DNA from: Prevotellaceae bacterium UBA1075
Lineage (GTDB): Bacteria > Bacteroidota > Bacteroidia > Bacteroidales > Bacteroidaceae
NCBI GenBank assembly: GCA_002316015.1
Contig: DCCS01000029.1
Span: 1-28,420 of the forward strand
Length of the DNA: 28,420 nucleotides
Reading direction: 5' to 3'
Notes under the pieces: generated by a model
Seen by the model: only the letters and a program-made list of their open reading frames with translations
Databases searched by the model: none
What the model was told of the DNA's origin: nothing
Part shown: one piece after another, positions 5,154-13,943 of the stretch
How positions within the stretch are numbered: the stretch's first letter is position 1
How the letters are laid out: each line of letters opens with the position of its first letter
Translations under genes and position numbers: made by a program

Positions 5154-8096
5154 ATGGCACGCAGCATGCACAGGAGACACCATGGCAGACGCCCCTGGGG
5201 CATCCGCCCCATCCTCATGTGCCTCATGCTGATGGCCATCACCTCCTGCTCCACCAAGAAAAACACATCCGCCACACGCTTCTTCCATGCCACCACGGCA
5301 CGGTTCAACACGCTCTACAACGGCCAGGTGGCCTACAGGGAAGGGTGCGAGGCCCAGCAGAAAGGGCATGTGGAGGACTACACCAGGCTGCTGCCCATGT
5401 ACACATGCACGGACAAGAAGACCGCCGAACTGGGCAAGGCAAACTTTGAGACGGCCATCACCAAGAGCGAGAAGGCCATCAAGCAGCACAGCATCAAGAA
5501 GAAGCCCGTCTCAAACGCCAACAGGCGCAAGACACCCAAGGAGAAGGCCTACCTGGCACGCAAGGAGTTCAACCCCTACCTCTACCACGCATGGTTTCTC
5601 ATGGCCGAGTCACAATTCCGGCGCGGGGAGTTTATCGAGGCGGCCAGCACCTACAACTACATCCTGCGCCTCTACAGCACACAGCCCGACATCACCGGCG
5701 TGGCCAAGGCACGCCTGGCCCGCTGCTATGTGGCGCTGGGATGGGCCTATGACGCCGAGGACATCCTGGGAAAGATGAGGCGCGACAGCATCACTCCCAA
5801 GGGCCTGGCCGAGAAGGAGAGCACCGAGGCGGCCTACAGGATACTCACGGGCCAGTACAAGGAGGCCATACCCTGCCTGCGCGGCGCCATCCGGCGCGCC
5901 CGGGGAAAGACCGAGCGGGCAAGGCTGAACTTCCTGCTGGGGCAGCTCTACCGCGAGACGGGCGACAACAATCTGGCCTACAAGGCTCTGAGCCGGGTGC
6001 GCAAGGCCAGCCCGCCCTACGAGATGGCGTTCAACGCGAGCGTCCTGCAGACCGAGGTCATGCCCAAAGGCAAGTTCAGCCAGATGATATCAAGGCTCAA
6101 GCGGATGGCCAGGAGCGACAAGAACAAGGACTACCTGGACCAGGTGTATTACGCCATGGGCAACATCTACCTGGGCGTGCAGGACACCGCCCGCTGCCTA
6201 GGCTCGTGGGAGAAGGGCGTGGAGGAGGCCACAAAGAACGGCCCCTCGAAGGCCATGCTCCTGCTCCGCCTGAGCCAAATGTACTGGCAGAGGGAAGACT
6301 ACATCAATGCGGCGCGCACCTACAAGGCGTGCGTGGCCATCCTGGACAAGGAACACCCCGACCGCAAGGAGAGCGAGCGCAGGAGCGAGATACTCAGTGA
6401 GCTGGAGCCTCATCTGAGCACAATCAAGATGCAGGACAGCCTGCAGGCACTGGCCAAGATGACCGAGCCGGAATACACCGCAGCCATCGACCGCGTGATA
6501 GAGGCCCTGAAAAAGAAAGAGAAGGAGGAGGCAAAGAAGGCGGCACGCAACGGCACAGCCACCGGCACGGCCAACGCCAGGGGAGGCAACGCGGCCACAG
6601 GAGCGGCCGGAAACCGGCAGGCAGCCACCGCCAGCCCCGCCAGCGGGCAGAAAGGGGCCTGGTACTTCTACAACCCCGCCACCGTGAAGCGGGGCGAGGA
6701 GGAGTTCCGCAAGCGGTGGGGACAGCGGCCCAACGTGGACTACTGGCGCATCAGCAACCGCCAGTCGCTGCCCGGCGGTGGCGAGGAGGGCGGCGCGCAG
6801 ATGAGCGAGGAGCAGGCCGACAGCCTCTATGGCGCAGGCGGCAGTGACGACACCGGCCAGGAAGACCAGGCACGCAGGGACTCCCTGGCCAATGACCCGC
6901 ACCACAGGGAGTTCTACCTCAAGCAGATACCATTCACCGAGGAACAGAGGCAGGAGTCCGACAGACTGCTCTCCGAGGCTCTCTACAAGGCGGGCATCCT
7001 GGAGCAGGAGCGGCTCGAGAACTTTCCGCTGGCCGAGAAGACCATGCTGAGACTCCTGGCCGACTTTCCCGACACGGAAGGTCTCGATGACATCTACTAC
7101 CACCTGTTCCTGCTCTACGGGCGCACCGGCCACGGCAGCGAGGCGCAGAAGTACCGCGACCTCCTGCTCAAGGAATACCCCGACAGCAAACTTGCCGCGC
7201 TGCTGGGAAGCCCCCTTTACGAGATGATAGCACGCCAGGGCAGGCACATGGAGGACTCCGTCTATGCCCAGGCATACCAGTCATACCTGCGGGGCGACTA
7301 CGCGCAGGTGGAGCGCGACTATGCCTTCAGCACCCAGAATTTCCCCCATGGAGTCCACCGCGCCCGCATGCTGTTTGTGCGCGCGATGGCCAACCTGTAC
7401 GCAGGGGAGCGCGACACCTTCATGGTGAGCCTGAAGGAGGTGGTGCAGAACTACCCCAAGGAGGAGGTGGCGGAACTGGCCAGTGCCATCGTGAAGGGTC
7501 TCGACGAGGGACGCCAGCTCATGGACGAGCGGCTTGACGCCAGCAGCATCTGGTCACGGCGCACGCGGCGGGAGGGCGCCGACAGCACCGGGACGGCCAA
7601 GACGCTGTCCGACGAGCGCTACACCAACTTCATGTTCCTGCTGGCCTACCCCGCCGCGAGCCTCGACGAGAACCTCCTGCTCTACGAGATGGCGCGCTAC
7701 AACTTCACCAGCTACATGGTGCGCAACTTCGACATCGAAATCACCGAGGACCGAGGGCTGCGCCTGATGGCCGTCAAGGGGTTCCTCTCCTACGACGAGG
7801 TACACGCCTACGCGCAGAAACTATATGCCGACGAGCACATGGCCACGCTGCTCAAGGGCATCCGCTCGATGCTCGTGTCCGAGGAGAACATGAAGCTCCT
7901 CGGCACGGAGTACAGTTTTGATGACTACAAGCAATTCTATGACGCGCACTTCGCGCCCATGCGGGTGCCCGGGGACCTGCGGCTCGACGAGCCCACCGAC
8001 CTCAAGGTCATCGACCCCGACGACGCGGCTCCAGAAGAGGAGCAGGACGAAGGCGAGGACGGGACAACAGGTGACGACTTCCCTTACGGCTTCTGA
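5154..8096 (+). CDS. porW: PorW/SprE-like TPR lipoprotein of type IX secretion
   Basis: A 980-residue predicted outer-membrane lipoprotein. A basic n-region and hydrophobic segment end in AITSC, so Cys32 is the likely lipidated residue and the start at 5154 gives a sensible signal peptide. A start at 5115 would add 13 polar residues. Many helical tetratricopeptide-like repeats follow (for example around residues 115-200, 235-300, 350-400 and 600-720), interrupted by a low-complexity Ala/Gly/Thr linker (about residues 460-495). The C-terminus is highly acidic. PorW (Porphyromonas) and SprE (Flavobacterium) are needed for type IX secretion and gliding. Having porX immediately downstream (37 nt) supports the call. 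The linker and acidic tail look lineage-specific. Confidence 0.82.
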   Translation: MARSMHRRHHGRRPWGIRPILMCLMLMAITSCSTKKNTSATRFFHATTARFNTLYNGQVAYREGCEAQQKGHVEDYTRLLPMYTCTDKKTAELGKANFETAITKSEKAIKQHSIKKKPVSNANRRKTPKEKAYLARKEFNPYLYHAWFLMAESQFRRGEFIEAASTYNYILRLYSTQPDITGVAKARLARCYVALGWAYDAEDILGKMRRDSITPKGLAEKESTEAAYRILTGQYKEAIPCLRGAIRRARGKTERARLNFLLGQLYRETGDNNLAYKALSRVRKASPPYEMAFNASVLQTEVMPKGKFSQMISRLKRMARSDKNKDYLDQVYYAMGNIYLGVQDTARCLGSWEKGVEEATKNGPSKAMLLLRLSQMYWQREDYINAARTYKACVAILDKEHPDRKESERRSEILSELEPHLSTIKMQDSLQALAKMTEPEYTAAIDRVIEALKKKEKEEAKKAARNGTATGTANARGGNAATGAAGNRQAATASPASGQKGAWYFYNPATVKRGEEEFRKRWGQRPNVDYWRISNRQSLPGGGEEGGAQMSEEQADSLYGAGGSDDTGQEDQARRDSLANDPHHREFYLKQIPFTEEQRQESDRLLSEALYKAGILEQERLENFPLAEKTMLRLLADFPDTEGLDDIYYHLFLLYGRTGHGSEAQKYRDLLLKEYPDSKLAALLGSPLYEMIARQGRHMEDSVYAQAYQSYLRGDYAQVERDYAFSTQNFPHGVHRARMLFVRAMANLYAGERDTFMVSLKEVVQNYPKEEVAELASAIVKGLDEGRQLMDERLDASSIWSRRTRREGADSTGTAKTLSDERYTNFMFLLAYPAASLDENLLLYEMARYNFTSYMVRNFDIEITEDRGLRLMAVKGFLSYDEVHAYAQKLYADEHMATLLKGIRSMLVSEENMKLLGTEYSFDDYKQFYDAHFAPMRVPGDLRLDEPTDLKVIDPDDAAPEEEQDEGEDGTTGDDFPYGF

Positions 8097-8133
8097 GCGC
8101 GGGGCGAAAACTATACAGAAAGGAACACACAAT

Positions 8134-9687
8134 ATGGCTACATACAGACTCCTGTGGGTGGATGACGAGATAGAGTTGCTGGGAGCGCACATCCTCTTCC
8201 TGCGGAAGAAAGGCTACGAGGTGCGCACCGTGAGCAACGGGCACGACGCCCTGGACTGCTGCGCGGGGGAGGCCTTCGACCTCATCCTGCTTGACGAGAA
8301 CATGCCTGGGCTGAGCGGGCTGGAGACCCTCACGCGCATCAAGGAGATATGTCCCGCCACTCCCGTGGTCATGGTGACCAAGAGCGAGGAGGAGAACATC
8401 ATGGAACAGGCCATCGGGGCCAAGATTGCCGACTACCTCATCAAGCCCGTGAACCCCATGCAGATCCTCTCCACCCTGAAGAAGAACATACACCAGAAGG
8501 AAATCGTCACCGAGCAGACACAGACAGCCTACCGGCAGGACTTCGGCAAACTGGGCACGCAGATAAGCGACTCCATGACGCTCGACGAGTGGGTGGATGT
8601 GTACAAGAGGCTCACCTACTGGGAACTGCAACTCTCTGAGACCGACTCGGCCATGAAGGAGATGCTGGCCATGCAACGGGGCGAGGCCAACCGCGAGTAC
8701 GCCAAGTTCGTGCGCCGCAACTACATGAGGTGGATGCAACAGCCCGAAGAGCGTCCCCTCATGAGCCCCGACATCTTCAAGCGGTGCGTGTTCCCCGCCC
8801 TCAACCGGGGGGAGAAGGTGTTCCTCATCGTGATTGACAACTTCCGCTATGACCAGTGGAAGGTGCTCCAGCCCGAGCTCTCGGAGTCCTTCACCTGCGA
8901 AGAGAGCCTTTACTGCAGCATACTGCCCACCGCCACGCAATATGCCCGCAACGCCATCTTCAGCGGACTCATGCCCAACATCATCGAGAGCATGTTCCCC
9001 GAACTGTGGGTCGATGAGGACTCCGAGGAGGGCAAGAACCTCAATGAGGCCCCGCTCATCAAGACACAGTTTGACCGCTACCGCCGCCGCAACACCTTCA
9101 CCTACCACAAGGTCAACGACTCCACCGCCGCCGAGAAACTGGTGCAGCAGCTCCCCTCGCTACAGAGGTACGACCTCAATGTGGTGGTGCTCAACTTCAT
9201 CGACATGCTCTCACACGCCCGCACCGAGAGCCGCATGGTGAGGGAACTGGCCAGCAACGAGGCGGCCTACCGCAGCATCACGACCAGCTGGTTCCGCCAC
9301 TCGGCGGTGGCCGACCTGTTCAGGGCACTCGCCGCCACCGACTACACCATCGTGCTCACCACCGACCACGGCAGCATACGCTGCTATAACCCCATCAAGG
9401 TGGTGGGCGACAAGAACACCAACACCAACCTGCGCTACAAGCTGGGCAAGAGCCTCACCTACAACCGCAAGGAGGTGCTGGAGATACGCGACCCGCGCAA
9501 GGCCGGGCTCCCGAGCCCCAACCTCAGCACGGCCTACATCTTTGCCACGGGCGATGACTTCTTCGCCTATCCCAACAACTACAACTACTACGTCCAGTAC
9601 TACAAGGACACCTTCCAGCACGGGGGGGTCAGCATGGAGGAGATGCTCATCCCGCTGGTCACCCTGCACGGGAAGAAGCGCGCATAA
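8134..9687 (+). CDS. porX: PorX response regulator with PglZ-type phosphatase domain
   Basis: A 517-residue cytoplasmic regulator. The N-terminal receiver domain (about 1-122) has acidic pocket D10 and D11, phospho-acceptor D54 in LLDENMPG, T82 and K104. A helical linker (about 125-210) leads to an alkaline-phosphatase-superfamily (PglZ) domain. That domain shows FLIVIDNFRYDQW (metal ligand D235), LPTATQYAR (nucleophilic Thr region, about 266-268) and LTTDHGS. PorX receives phosphate from the PorY kinase, controls type IX secretion genes, and has been shown in Porphyromonas to act on oligonucleotides. Length and motifs match the family. It is sandwiched between porW and tsaE, and a porX-tsaE pairing is also known from flavobacteria. 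Confidence 0.95.
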   Translation: MATYRLLWVDDEIELLGAHILFLRKKGYEVRTVSNGHDALDCCAGEAFDLILLDENMPGLSGLETLTRIKEICPATPVVMVTKSEEENIMEQAIGAKIADYLIKPVNPMQILSTLKKNIHQKEIVTEQTQTAYRQDFGKLGTQISDSMTLDEWVDVYKRLTYWELQLSETDSAMKEMLAMQRGEANREYAKFVRRNYMRWMQQPEERPLMSPDIFKRCVFPALNRGEKVFLIVIDNFRYDQWKVLQPELSESFTCEESLYCSILPTATQYARNAIFSGLMPNIIESMFPELWVDEDSEEGKNLNEAPLIKTQFDRYRRRNTFTYHKVNDSTAAEKLVQQLPSLQRYDLNVVVLNFIDMLSHARTESRMVRELASNEAAYRSITTSWFRHSAVADLFRALAATDYTIVLTTDHGSIRCYNPIKVVGDKNTNTNLRYKLGKSLTYNRKEVLEIRDPRKAGLPSPNLSTAYIFATGDDFFAYPNNYNYYVQYYKDTFQHGGVSMEEMLIPLVTLHGKKRA

Positions 9688-9700
9688 AACACCAAGCACC

Positions 9701-10114
9701 ATGACCATTACATTCCAGGAAAAGGACATCCAGCAGGCGGCGGCACAGTTTGTGCAGGCTATGGGCGCGTCCACCATATTTGCCTTCTACGGCAAGATGG
9801 GCGCCGGAAAGACCACGTTCATCAAGGCCGTATGCCGCGAACTGGGCGTGCGGGACACGGTCAACTCCCCCACATTCGCCATCGTCAACGAGTACGAGGA
9901 CCGCGCGGGCAAACCCGTATATCACTTCGACTTCTACCGCATCAAGCGGCTCACCGAGGCTTACGACATGGGATGCGACGAGTATTTCTACAGCGGGCGC
10001 CCCTGCTTCATCGAATGGCCCGAACTTGTCGAGGGCATCCTGCCCATGGAGGCTGTGAGGGTGAGTATCAACGAACTGCCCGACGGTAGCCGCCAGGTCA
10101 CCATGGGCGACTGA
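9701..10114 (+). CDS. tsaE: tRNA threonylcarbamoyladenosine biosynthesis ATPase TsaE
   Basis: A 137-residue P-loop ATPase that drives turnover of the TsaB-TsaD complex making t6A at position 37 of ANN-decoding tRNAs. It shows Walker A GKMGAGKTT (31-39), the switch segment NSPTFAIVNEY, HFDFYRI and FIEWPEL, all standard for the family. The start at 9701 is 13 nt after the porX stop, so the two are probably co-transcribed. Length is normal. Confidence 0.96.
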   Translation: MTITFQEKDIQQAAAQFVQAMGASTIFAFYGKMGAGKTTFIKAVCRELGVRDTVNSPTFAIVNEYEDRAGKPVYHFDFYRIKRLTEAYDMGCDEYFYSGRPCFIEWPELVEGILPMEAVRVSINELPDGSRQVTMGD

Positions 10115-10163
10115 CCAGGCTCCCGCCACAGCCCCCGGCGCGGCGGGAGCGCCATTCCGAGCG

Positions 10164-10183
10164 CCGCCTTTCCCGAAAGGCGG
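10164..10183 (+). terminator. Hairpin after tsaE
   Basis: CCGCCTTT and AAAGGCGG form a perfect 8-bp stem with a CCCG tetraloop, 50 nt after the tsaE stop. No long U-tract follows, but this is the best stop for the aroA-porX-tsaE run. Confidence 0.6.
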
Positions 10184-10244
10184 AACATGCCTGCGTGCCC
10201 GCGTGCCCCGGTGATTCCATAAAGACAGCCCACCACGCAAAAAA

Positions 10245-10368
10245 ACGCATGCCGCTGCATTCGCCAACGCATGCCGCTGCGATCGCCAACGCATGCCGCC
10301 GCATTTGCCAACGCATGCCGCCGCATTTGCCAACGCATGCCGCTGCATTTGCCAACGCATGCCGCCGC
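10245..10368. repeat. 22-bp tandem repeat, 5.6 copies
   Basis: Five full units start at 10245, 10267, 10289, 10311 and 10333, and a partial unit runs from 10355 to 10368. The consensus begins ACGCATGCCGC and ends GCATTTGCCA. The first 11 bases are invariant and include the palindrome GCATGC; changes fall in the second half (T/C at position 12, CATTC, GATCG or CATTT). The period is exactly 22 bp. It lies between convergent genes. Confidence 0.92.
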
Positions 10369-10429
10369 GTCATGACCCGCATGCGCCGGAAGGACAAGGC
10401 GTGGCTCTACAAGCCCGGCCGAGACGGGA

Positions 10430-11443
10430 TTACCGGGGAGGGCAAGCGTCCCGCTCCCCCGGCATCCTTTCAGCCCCCCCCCCTTCCGGGGAAGAGGGGA
10501 AGGGGCTTGCCCCGTCAGTACTCCGCCCCACGCTGTCCATGATGAAATAGCGCGGGCGGCGCTTCACCTCCTGGTACACCTTGCCGATGTACTCGCCCAG
10601 CACACAGATGGCCAACAACAGCAGGCCACCCACAAGCCACACCGAGATGAGCAGTGAGGTCCATCCCGCTATCGTGTGTCCCTGGCAATGCCGCGCCAGA
10701 GCCCACACGATGACCCCCATGGCCACCAGCATGGAGCACACCCCGGCGACACCCGTCCAGCGCAACGGCTTCACGCTCAGGCTGGTGATGCCGTCCATGG
10801 CCAGGGCTATCATGCGCGACAGGGGGTACTTGCTCACCCCTGCCTGCCGCTCAAGGCGGTCGTAGTACTCCCGGCACTCATTGAAGCCAAGCATGGGCAC
10901 CATGCCGCGCAGGAAGAGGTTCCGCTCGGGATAGGACAGCAAGGCACACAGCGCGCGGTGGCTCAGCAGGCGGAAGTCGGCATGGTTATAGACAAGGTGA
11001 CTGCCCAGAGCGTTCATCAACCGGTAGAAGAACAGGGCCGTCACACGCTTGAAGGCCGTGTCGGTGGCACGCTCCCTGCGCACGCCGTACACGATGTCGG
11101 CCCCCCGCCGGAAGTCGGCCACCATGCGCGGGATGACCCGGATGTCATCCTGCAGGTCGGCGTCGATGCTCACGATGGCCTCGGCGCGGCTGGCCACAGC
11201 CTCCATGCCGGCCCACAGAGCCCGCTGGTGCCCCACATTGTGAGCCAGTCTGACACCCTCCACAAAGGGATAGCGGTCATGCATCTGCCCGATGAGTGCC
11301 CAGGTGGCGTCGCGGCTGCCGTCGTCCGTATAGAGTATGCGCACCTGCTCGCCCTCCATCGTGGCGATGAGCGAGGCCAGTTTCCCGGTGGTGTCCTCCA
11401 GCACCTCCTGCTCGTTGTAACAGGGTATCACTATGTATATCAT
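10430..11443 (-). CDS. GtrB-like family 2 glycosyltransferase (polyprenyl-phosphate type)
   Basis: A 337-residue membrane glycosyltransferase of the DPM1/GtrB/ArnC type, which loads a sugar from a nucleotide donor onto polyprenyl phosphate on the cytoplasmic side. MIYIVIPCYNEQE opens a GT-A fold with YTDDGSRD (about 39-45), HNVGHQRALWAGM and the DADLQDD metal motif (about 94-100). Two C-terminal transmembrane helices (about 235-260 and 270-295) precede KVYQEVKRRPRYF. The last 30 or so residues are an unusual Pro/Ser/Gly/Arg tail encoded partly by a run of ten C (10474-10483). A GtrA-like flippase candidate is encoded just upstream. The start at 11443 is set by the conserved first strand; a longer frame exists. 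Confidence 0.9.
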   Translation of the reverse strand: MIYIVIPCYNEQEVLEDTTGKLASLIATMEGEQVRILYTDDGSRDATWALIGQMHDRYPFVEGVRLAHNVGHQRALWAGMEAVASRAEAIVSIDADLQDDIRVIPRMVADFRRGADIVYGVRRERATDTAFKRVTALFFYRLMNALGSHLVYNHADFRLLSHRALCALLSYPERNLFLRGMVPMLGFNECREYYDRLERQAGVSKYPLSRMIALAMDGITSLSVKPLRWTGVAGVCSMLVAMGVIVWALARHCQGHTIAGWTSLLISVWLVGGLLLLAICVLGEYIGKVYQEVKRRPRYFIMDSVGRSTDGASPFPSSPEGGGAERMPGERDACPPR

Positions 11444-11614
11444 ACTTGCGGTTTTACTGTTCTTCGGTTTTATGGTTTCACAATGTCGCTTGCGGGAAGA
11501 CGGGGCCATGTCCCTGCGGGGTGGGGAGACAACGGGCAGGTGCCCCGCCGTGGCGTGGGTCACGCTCTGTGGGGGCCTGTGGGGATGAGCCCGCATGAGC
11601 GTGGCGCGTCCCGC

Positions 11615-12016
11615 TCACTGCCCTTCCCGTGTGTTCTTGAACACGAATCTCACCAGCAGGAAGTTGACGGGCACTGCCACGCAGTAGACCGGCACAGGTG
11701 CCCAACGCTCCGGCATGCCCATCCGCAGCACGAGAGCCAGCAGCACGATGTGTACCCCATAGTTGACGGCATGCGCCCCCGCCATGCCCCACATGCGTGT
11801 CCAGGTTGGCCGCGTGCGGAACGTTACGTAACTGGTGGCCAGGAAATTGAACAGGAAACTGACCAGATACCCCGCCGTGTAGGCCACATACACCTGACAC
11901 CAGGGCAGTGCCGCCCTGTAGATGAGCCAGTGCAACATGGTGGACAGACCGCCCACAAGCACGAACCGTGCCAGTTCGCCCAGTGCCCCCCTGTCCTTTC
12001 CCTCACTCCCGCTCAT
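11615..12016 (-). CDS. GtrA-like membrane protein
   Basis: 133 residues with four predicted transmembrane helices (about 13-33, 37-58, 75-95 and 100-123). Family marks are ARFVLVGGLSTMLHW at the N-terminus and SFLFNFLATSYVTF in the middle. GtrA family proteins are thought to flip polyprenyl-linked sugars across the inner membrane for later transfer to a surface glycan. The gene overlaps the LTA-synthase-like gene by 14 nt and precedes the GtrB-like gene by 171 nt, the usual Gtr partnership. The flippase role is a family-level inference. Confidence 0.88.
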   Translation of the reverse strand: MSGSEGKDRGALGELARFVLVGGLSTMLHWLIYRAALPWCQVYVAYTAGYLVSFLFNFLATSYVTFRTRPTWTRMWGMAGAHAVNYGVHIVLLALVLRMGMPERWAPVPVYCVAVPVNFLLVRFVFKNTREGQ

Positions 12017-13943
12017 GCTTTCTGATTTCCTCCTGGGCTGTCTGCAGGGTGCTGAAGAGCGTCTGCCTCATGCGCAGGAAAGTGCTGTCGGGACGTTCCC
12101 GGGGTGTCAGCTCTCCGTCGGCTGCGGTCAGGTACATCCACTCGGTGCCTGTGGCGGGCTCACAGATGTACAGATGCCCGTCGGCACGCGCTCCTATCAC
12201 ATTGTCGGCGGTATAGAGCGCCATGGAGCGCGGGTGCCGCAGGAGGTTCTGCCCGAAGTTCTCCTGCCGTGCCGTGATGCCCAGCAGGCTGAGCAGTGTG
12301 GGCTGCACGTCCATCTGCATGCCCCACGATGTCACCTCTCCGGGGGACATGCCCGGAGCGTGTATGATGAGCGGGATGTGATTGAGGCAATCCGGCATCT
12401 CACTCTCCGAGCTGCCTGTGAGCTTGCCGTGGTCGCCCAGCAGCACGAAGACGGTGTGCCCGTACCAGGGCTGGGCAGAGGCCTGCTTGAAGAAGATGCG
12501 CAGCGCGTCGTCGGCATATTCCACTATCTGCTGTTCCTTCTCCCCTGCATCCGGATGGAACCAGTCGGGGATGATGTAAGGCGGGTGGTTGCTTATGCTG
12601 AGCAGCGTGGCCATGAAGGGTTCCTTCTGCTTGGCCAGCCTGTGCAGGGCATAGCGGTACAGGTAGTGGTCAGGGACGCCGAAGCTGTTCACCACCTCAC
12701 GCCTGGGGTAATTCTCCTGCGCATATATCTCATCGTACCCATTGGTGCGCAGAAAGGCGTTCATGTTGTCGTACTGCGACTCGTGGGTCATGAAGAAGAG
12801 GGTGCGGTAGCCATTCTCGCGCAACACGGTGGGCAGCCCCCGGTAGCGTGGGATGTTGCTTCCCTTCATCAGGTTGCGGAACATCAGCGCGGGAAAGGAG
12901 TAGAGTGTGCTGAAGATGCCGTGGTTGGTGTGGTTGCCGGCCGAGTAGAAGCGCGGGAAGAAGAGGCTGTGGCACGCCAGGCTGTCCAGGAAGGGGGTCT
13001 GCCCGTGCCCCATGAGGTCGGCGCTCATGCTTTCCATGAGGATGAGCACCACGTTGCGCCCCTTCAGTTCCGAGGCGTGCCTGCCGCCGGGCACAAGCGT
13101 GTAGGCGAGCGGCCGCCGCATGTCCCGCAGGCACCGGGCGCGCGCTTCGCCCACCGGCATGAGATTGAGGCGGCGGTTCTCGGGGCGGCGGTCATCGAGC
13201 GTGCTGGTGAGCAGGCTGAAGGCGGGGTTGACACCCAGCTGGTTGAGGAAGGCATCGTGGCAGTAGTAGGCCGCGCTCACCTTAATGGGGTTGTAGCCCG
13301 TGCGTCCCCTGATGCCGAACAGGCACAGCCCGATGGCTGCGCAGCCCAGCACGAGCACGCCCATTGCCCCGGTGGGGCACCACGGCCTCGCCTGCAGACC
13401 CTTGTGCTCCCCACGGCGGGCATCCCCGGCGGGCACCAGGGCGCGGCGCACCCTGACGGTGAGCCACAGGAAGATCGCGGACAGCAACACAAAGCCGGCC
13501 ATGGGCGGATAGTAGGATTTCTCGCCCAGGAGCATGCCCATGGTGGTGGTGCCGTACTCGGCCCAGTTCCATATGCTGGAGTTGATGTTCTTGAAGAAAT
13601 ACAGGAAGTAGGGGATGTTGGCCGCCGACACACCGATGGCCGCCACCCACAGGACGCGCATCCACCACAGGCTCGCCGCAAGTGCCGCGCGTCCCCTCCC
13701 GGCCAGGTGGCAGAGCACCGTAAACGCCAGCGGGACGATGAGGATGTAGCAGCCTATGACGTTGTCGAACCAGACACCGCGCACAAAAGCCTGTGCCTGC
13801 AGCAGTATGTCCCCGGCCGACCCTGCATCCAGGAAATGATGCCCCGCCGCATACAGCGCCAGCCGCATGAGGCTGAGCGTCACGAGCCCAACAGCATGAA
13901 CGCCCAGCAGGCAGGCCAGGTGTCGCAGTAGGAGCCGTGTCAT
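12003..13943 (-). CDS. LTA synthase family protein (sulfatase-fold phosphotransferase)
   Basis: 646 residues. The N-terminal membrane domain has about five helices within residues 1-215. A periplasmic sulfatase/alkaline-phosphatase-fold domain follows. Its catalytic marks are ILMESMSAD (metal ligand E304), NHTNHGIFSTLYSF (nucleophile candidate T339) and LLGDHGK (D504, H505). Members move phosphoglycerol or phosphoethanolamine from phospholipid to glycans, as LtaS in Gram-positives and OpgB or EptA relatives in Gram-negatives. The donor here is unknown; phosphoglycerol is suggested by the adjacent GDPD-like gene. It is coupled to both neighbours (ATGA with the upstream gene, 14-nt overlap with the downstream gene). 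Confidence 0.9.
   Translation of the reverse strand: MTRLLLRHLACLLGVHAVGLVTLSLMRLALYAAGHHFLDAGSAGDILLQAQAFVRGVWFDNVIGCYILIVPLAFTVLCHLAGRGRAALAASLWWMRVLWVAAIGVSAANIPYFLYFFKNINSSIWNWAEYGTTTMGMLLGEKSYYPPMAGFVLLSAIFLWLTVRVRRALVPAGDARRGEHKGLQARPWCPTGAMGVLVLGCAAIGLCLFGIRGRTGYNPIKVSAAYYCHDAFLNQLGVNPAFSLLTSTLDDRRPENRRLNLMPVGEARARCLRDMRRPLAYTLVPGGRHASELKGRNVVLILMESMSADLMGHGQTPFLDSLACHSLFFPRFYSAGNHTNHGIFSTLYSFPALMFRNLMKGSNIPRYRGLPTVLRENGYRTLFFMTHESQYDNMNAFLRTNGYDEIYAQENYPRREVVNSFGVPDHYLYRYALHRLAKQKEPFMATLLSISNHPPYIIPDWFHPDAGEKEQQIVEYADDALRIFFKQASAQPWYGHTVFVLLGDHGKLTGSSESEMPDCLNHIPLIIHAPGMSPGEVTSWGMQMDVQPTLLSLLGITARQENFGQNLLRHPRSMALYTADNVIGARADGHLYICEPATGTEWMYLTAADGELTPRERPDSTFLRMRQTLFSTLQTAQEEIRKHERE

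Larger units (their letters stand above)
10115..10429. other. Convergent intergenic region with hairpin and tandem repeat
   Basis: There is no credible gene between tsaE (plus) and the convergent glycosyltransferase (minus). It contains a strong hairpin at 10164-10183 and a 22-bp tandem array at 10245-10368. Open frames through the array only reflect the repeat. Confidence 0.8.

Noticed and set aside
5154..10114. Claim of a complete type IX secretion locus
   Set aside because: Only porW and porX are present. No porK, porL, porM, porN, sov or porY is visible in the window.
10245..10368. CRISPR array or a repeat protein reading through the array
   Set aside because: Period 22 leaves no room for spacers. 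The frames across it (Ala/His/Pro or Cys/Arg-rich) begin and end in flanking non-coding DNA and match no family.
11922..13931. Plus-strand frame of 669 codons opposite the LTA-synthase-like gene
   Set aside because: It is a high-GC shadow of a clear sulfatase-fold gene on the other strand. The translation is His/Val/Gly-rich without domains.
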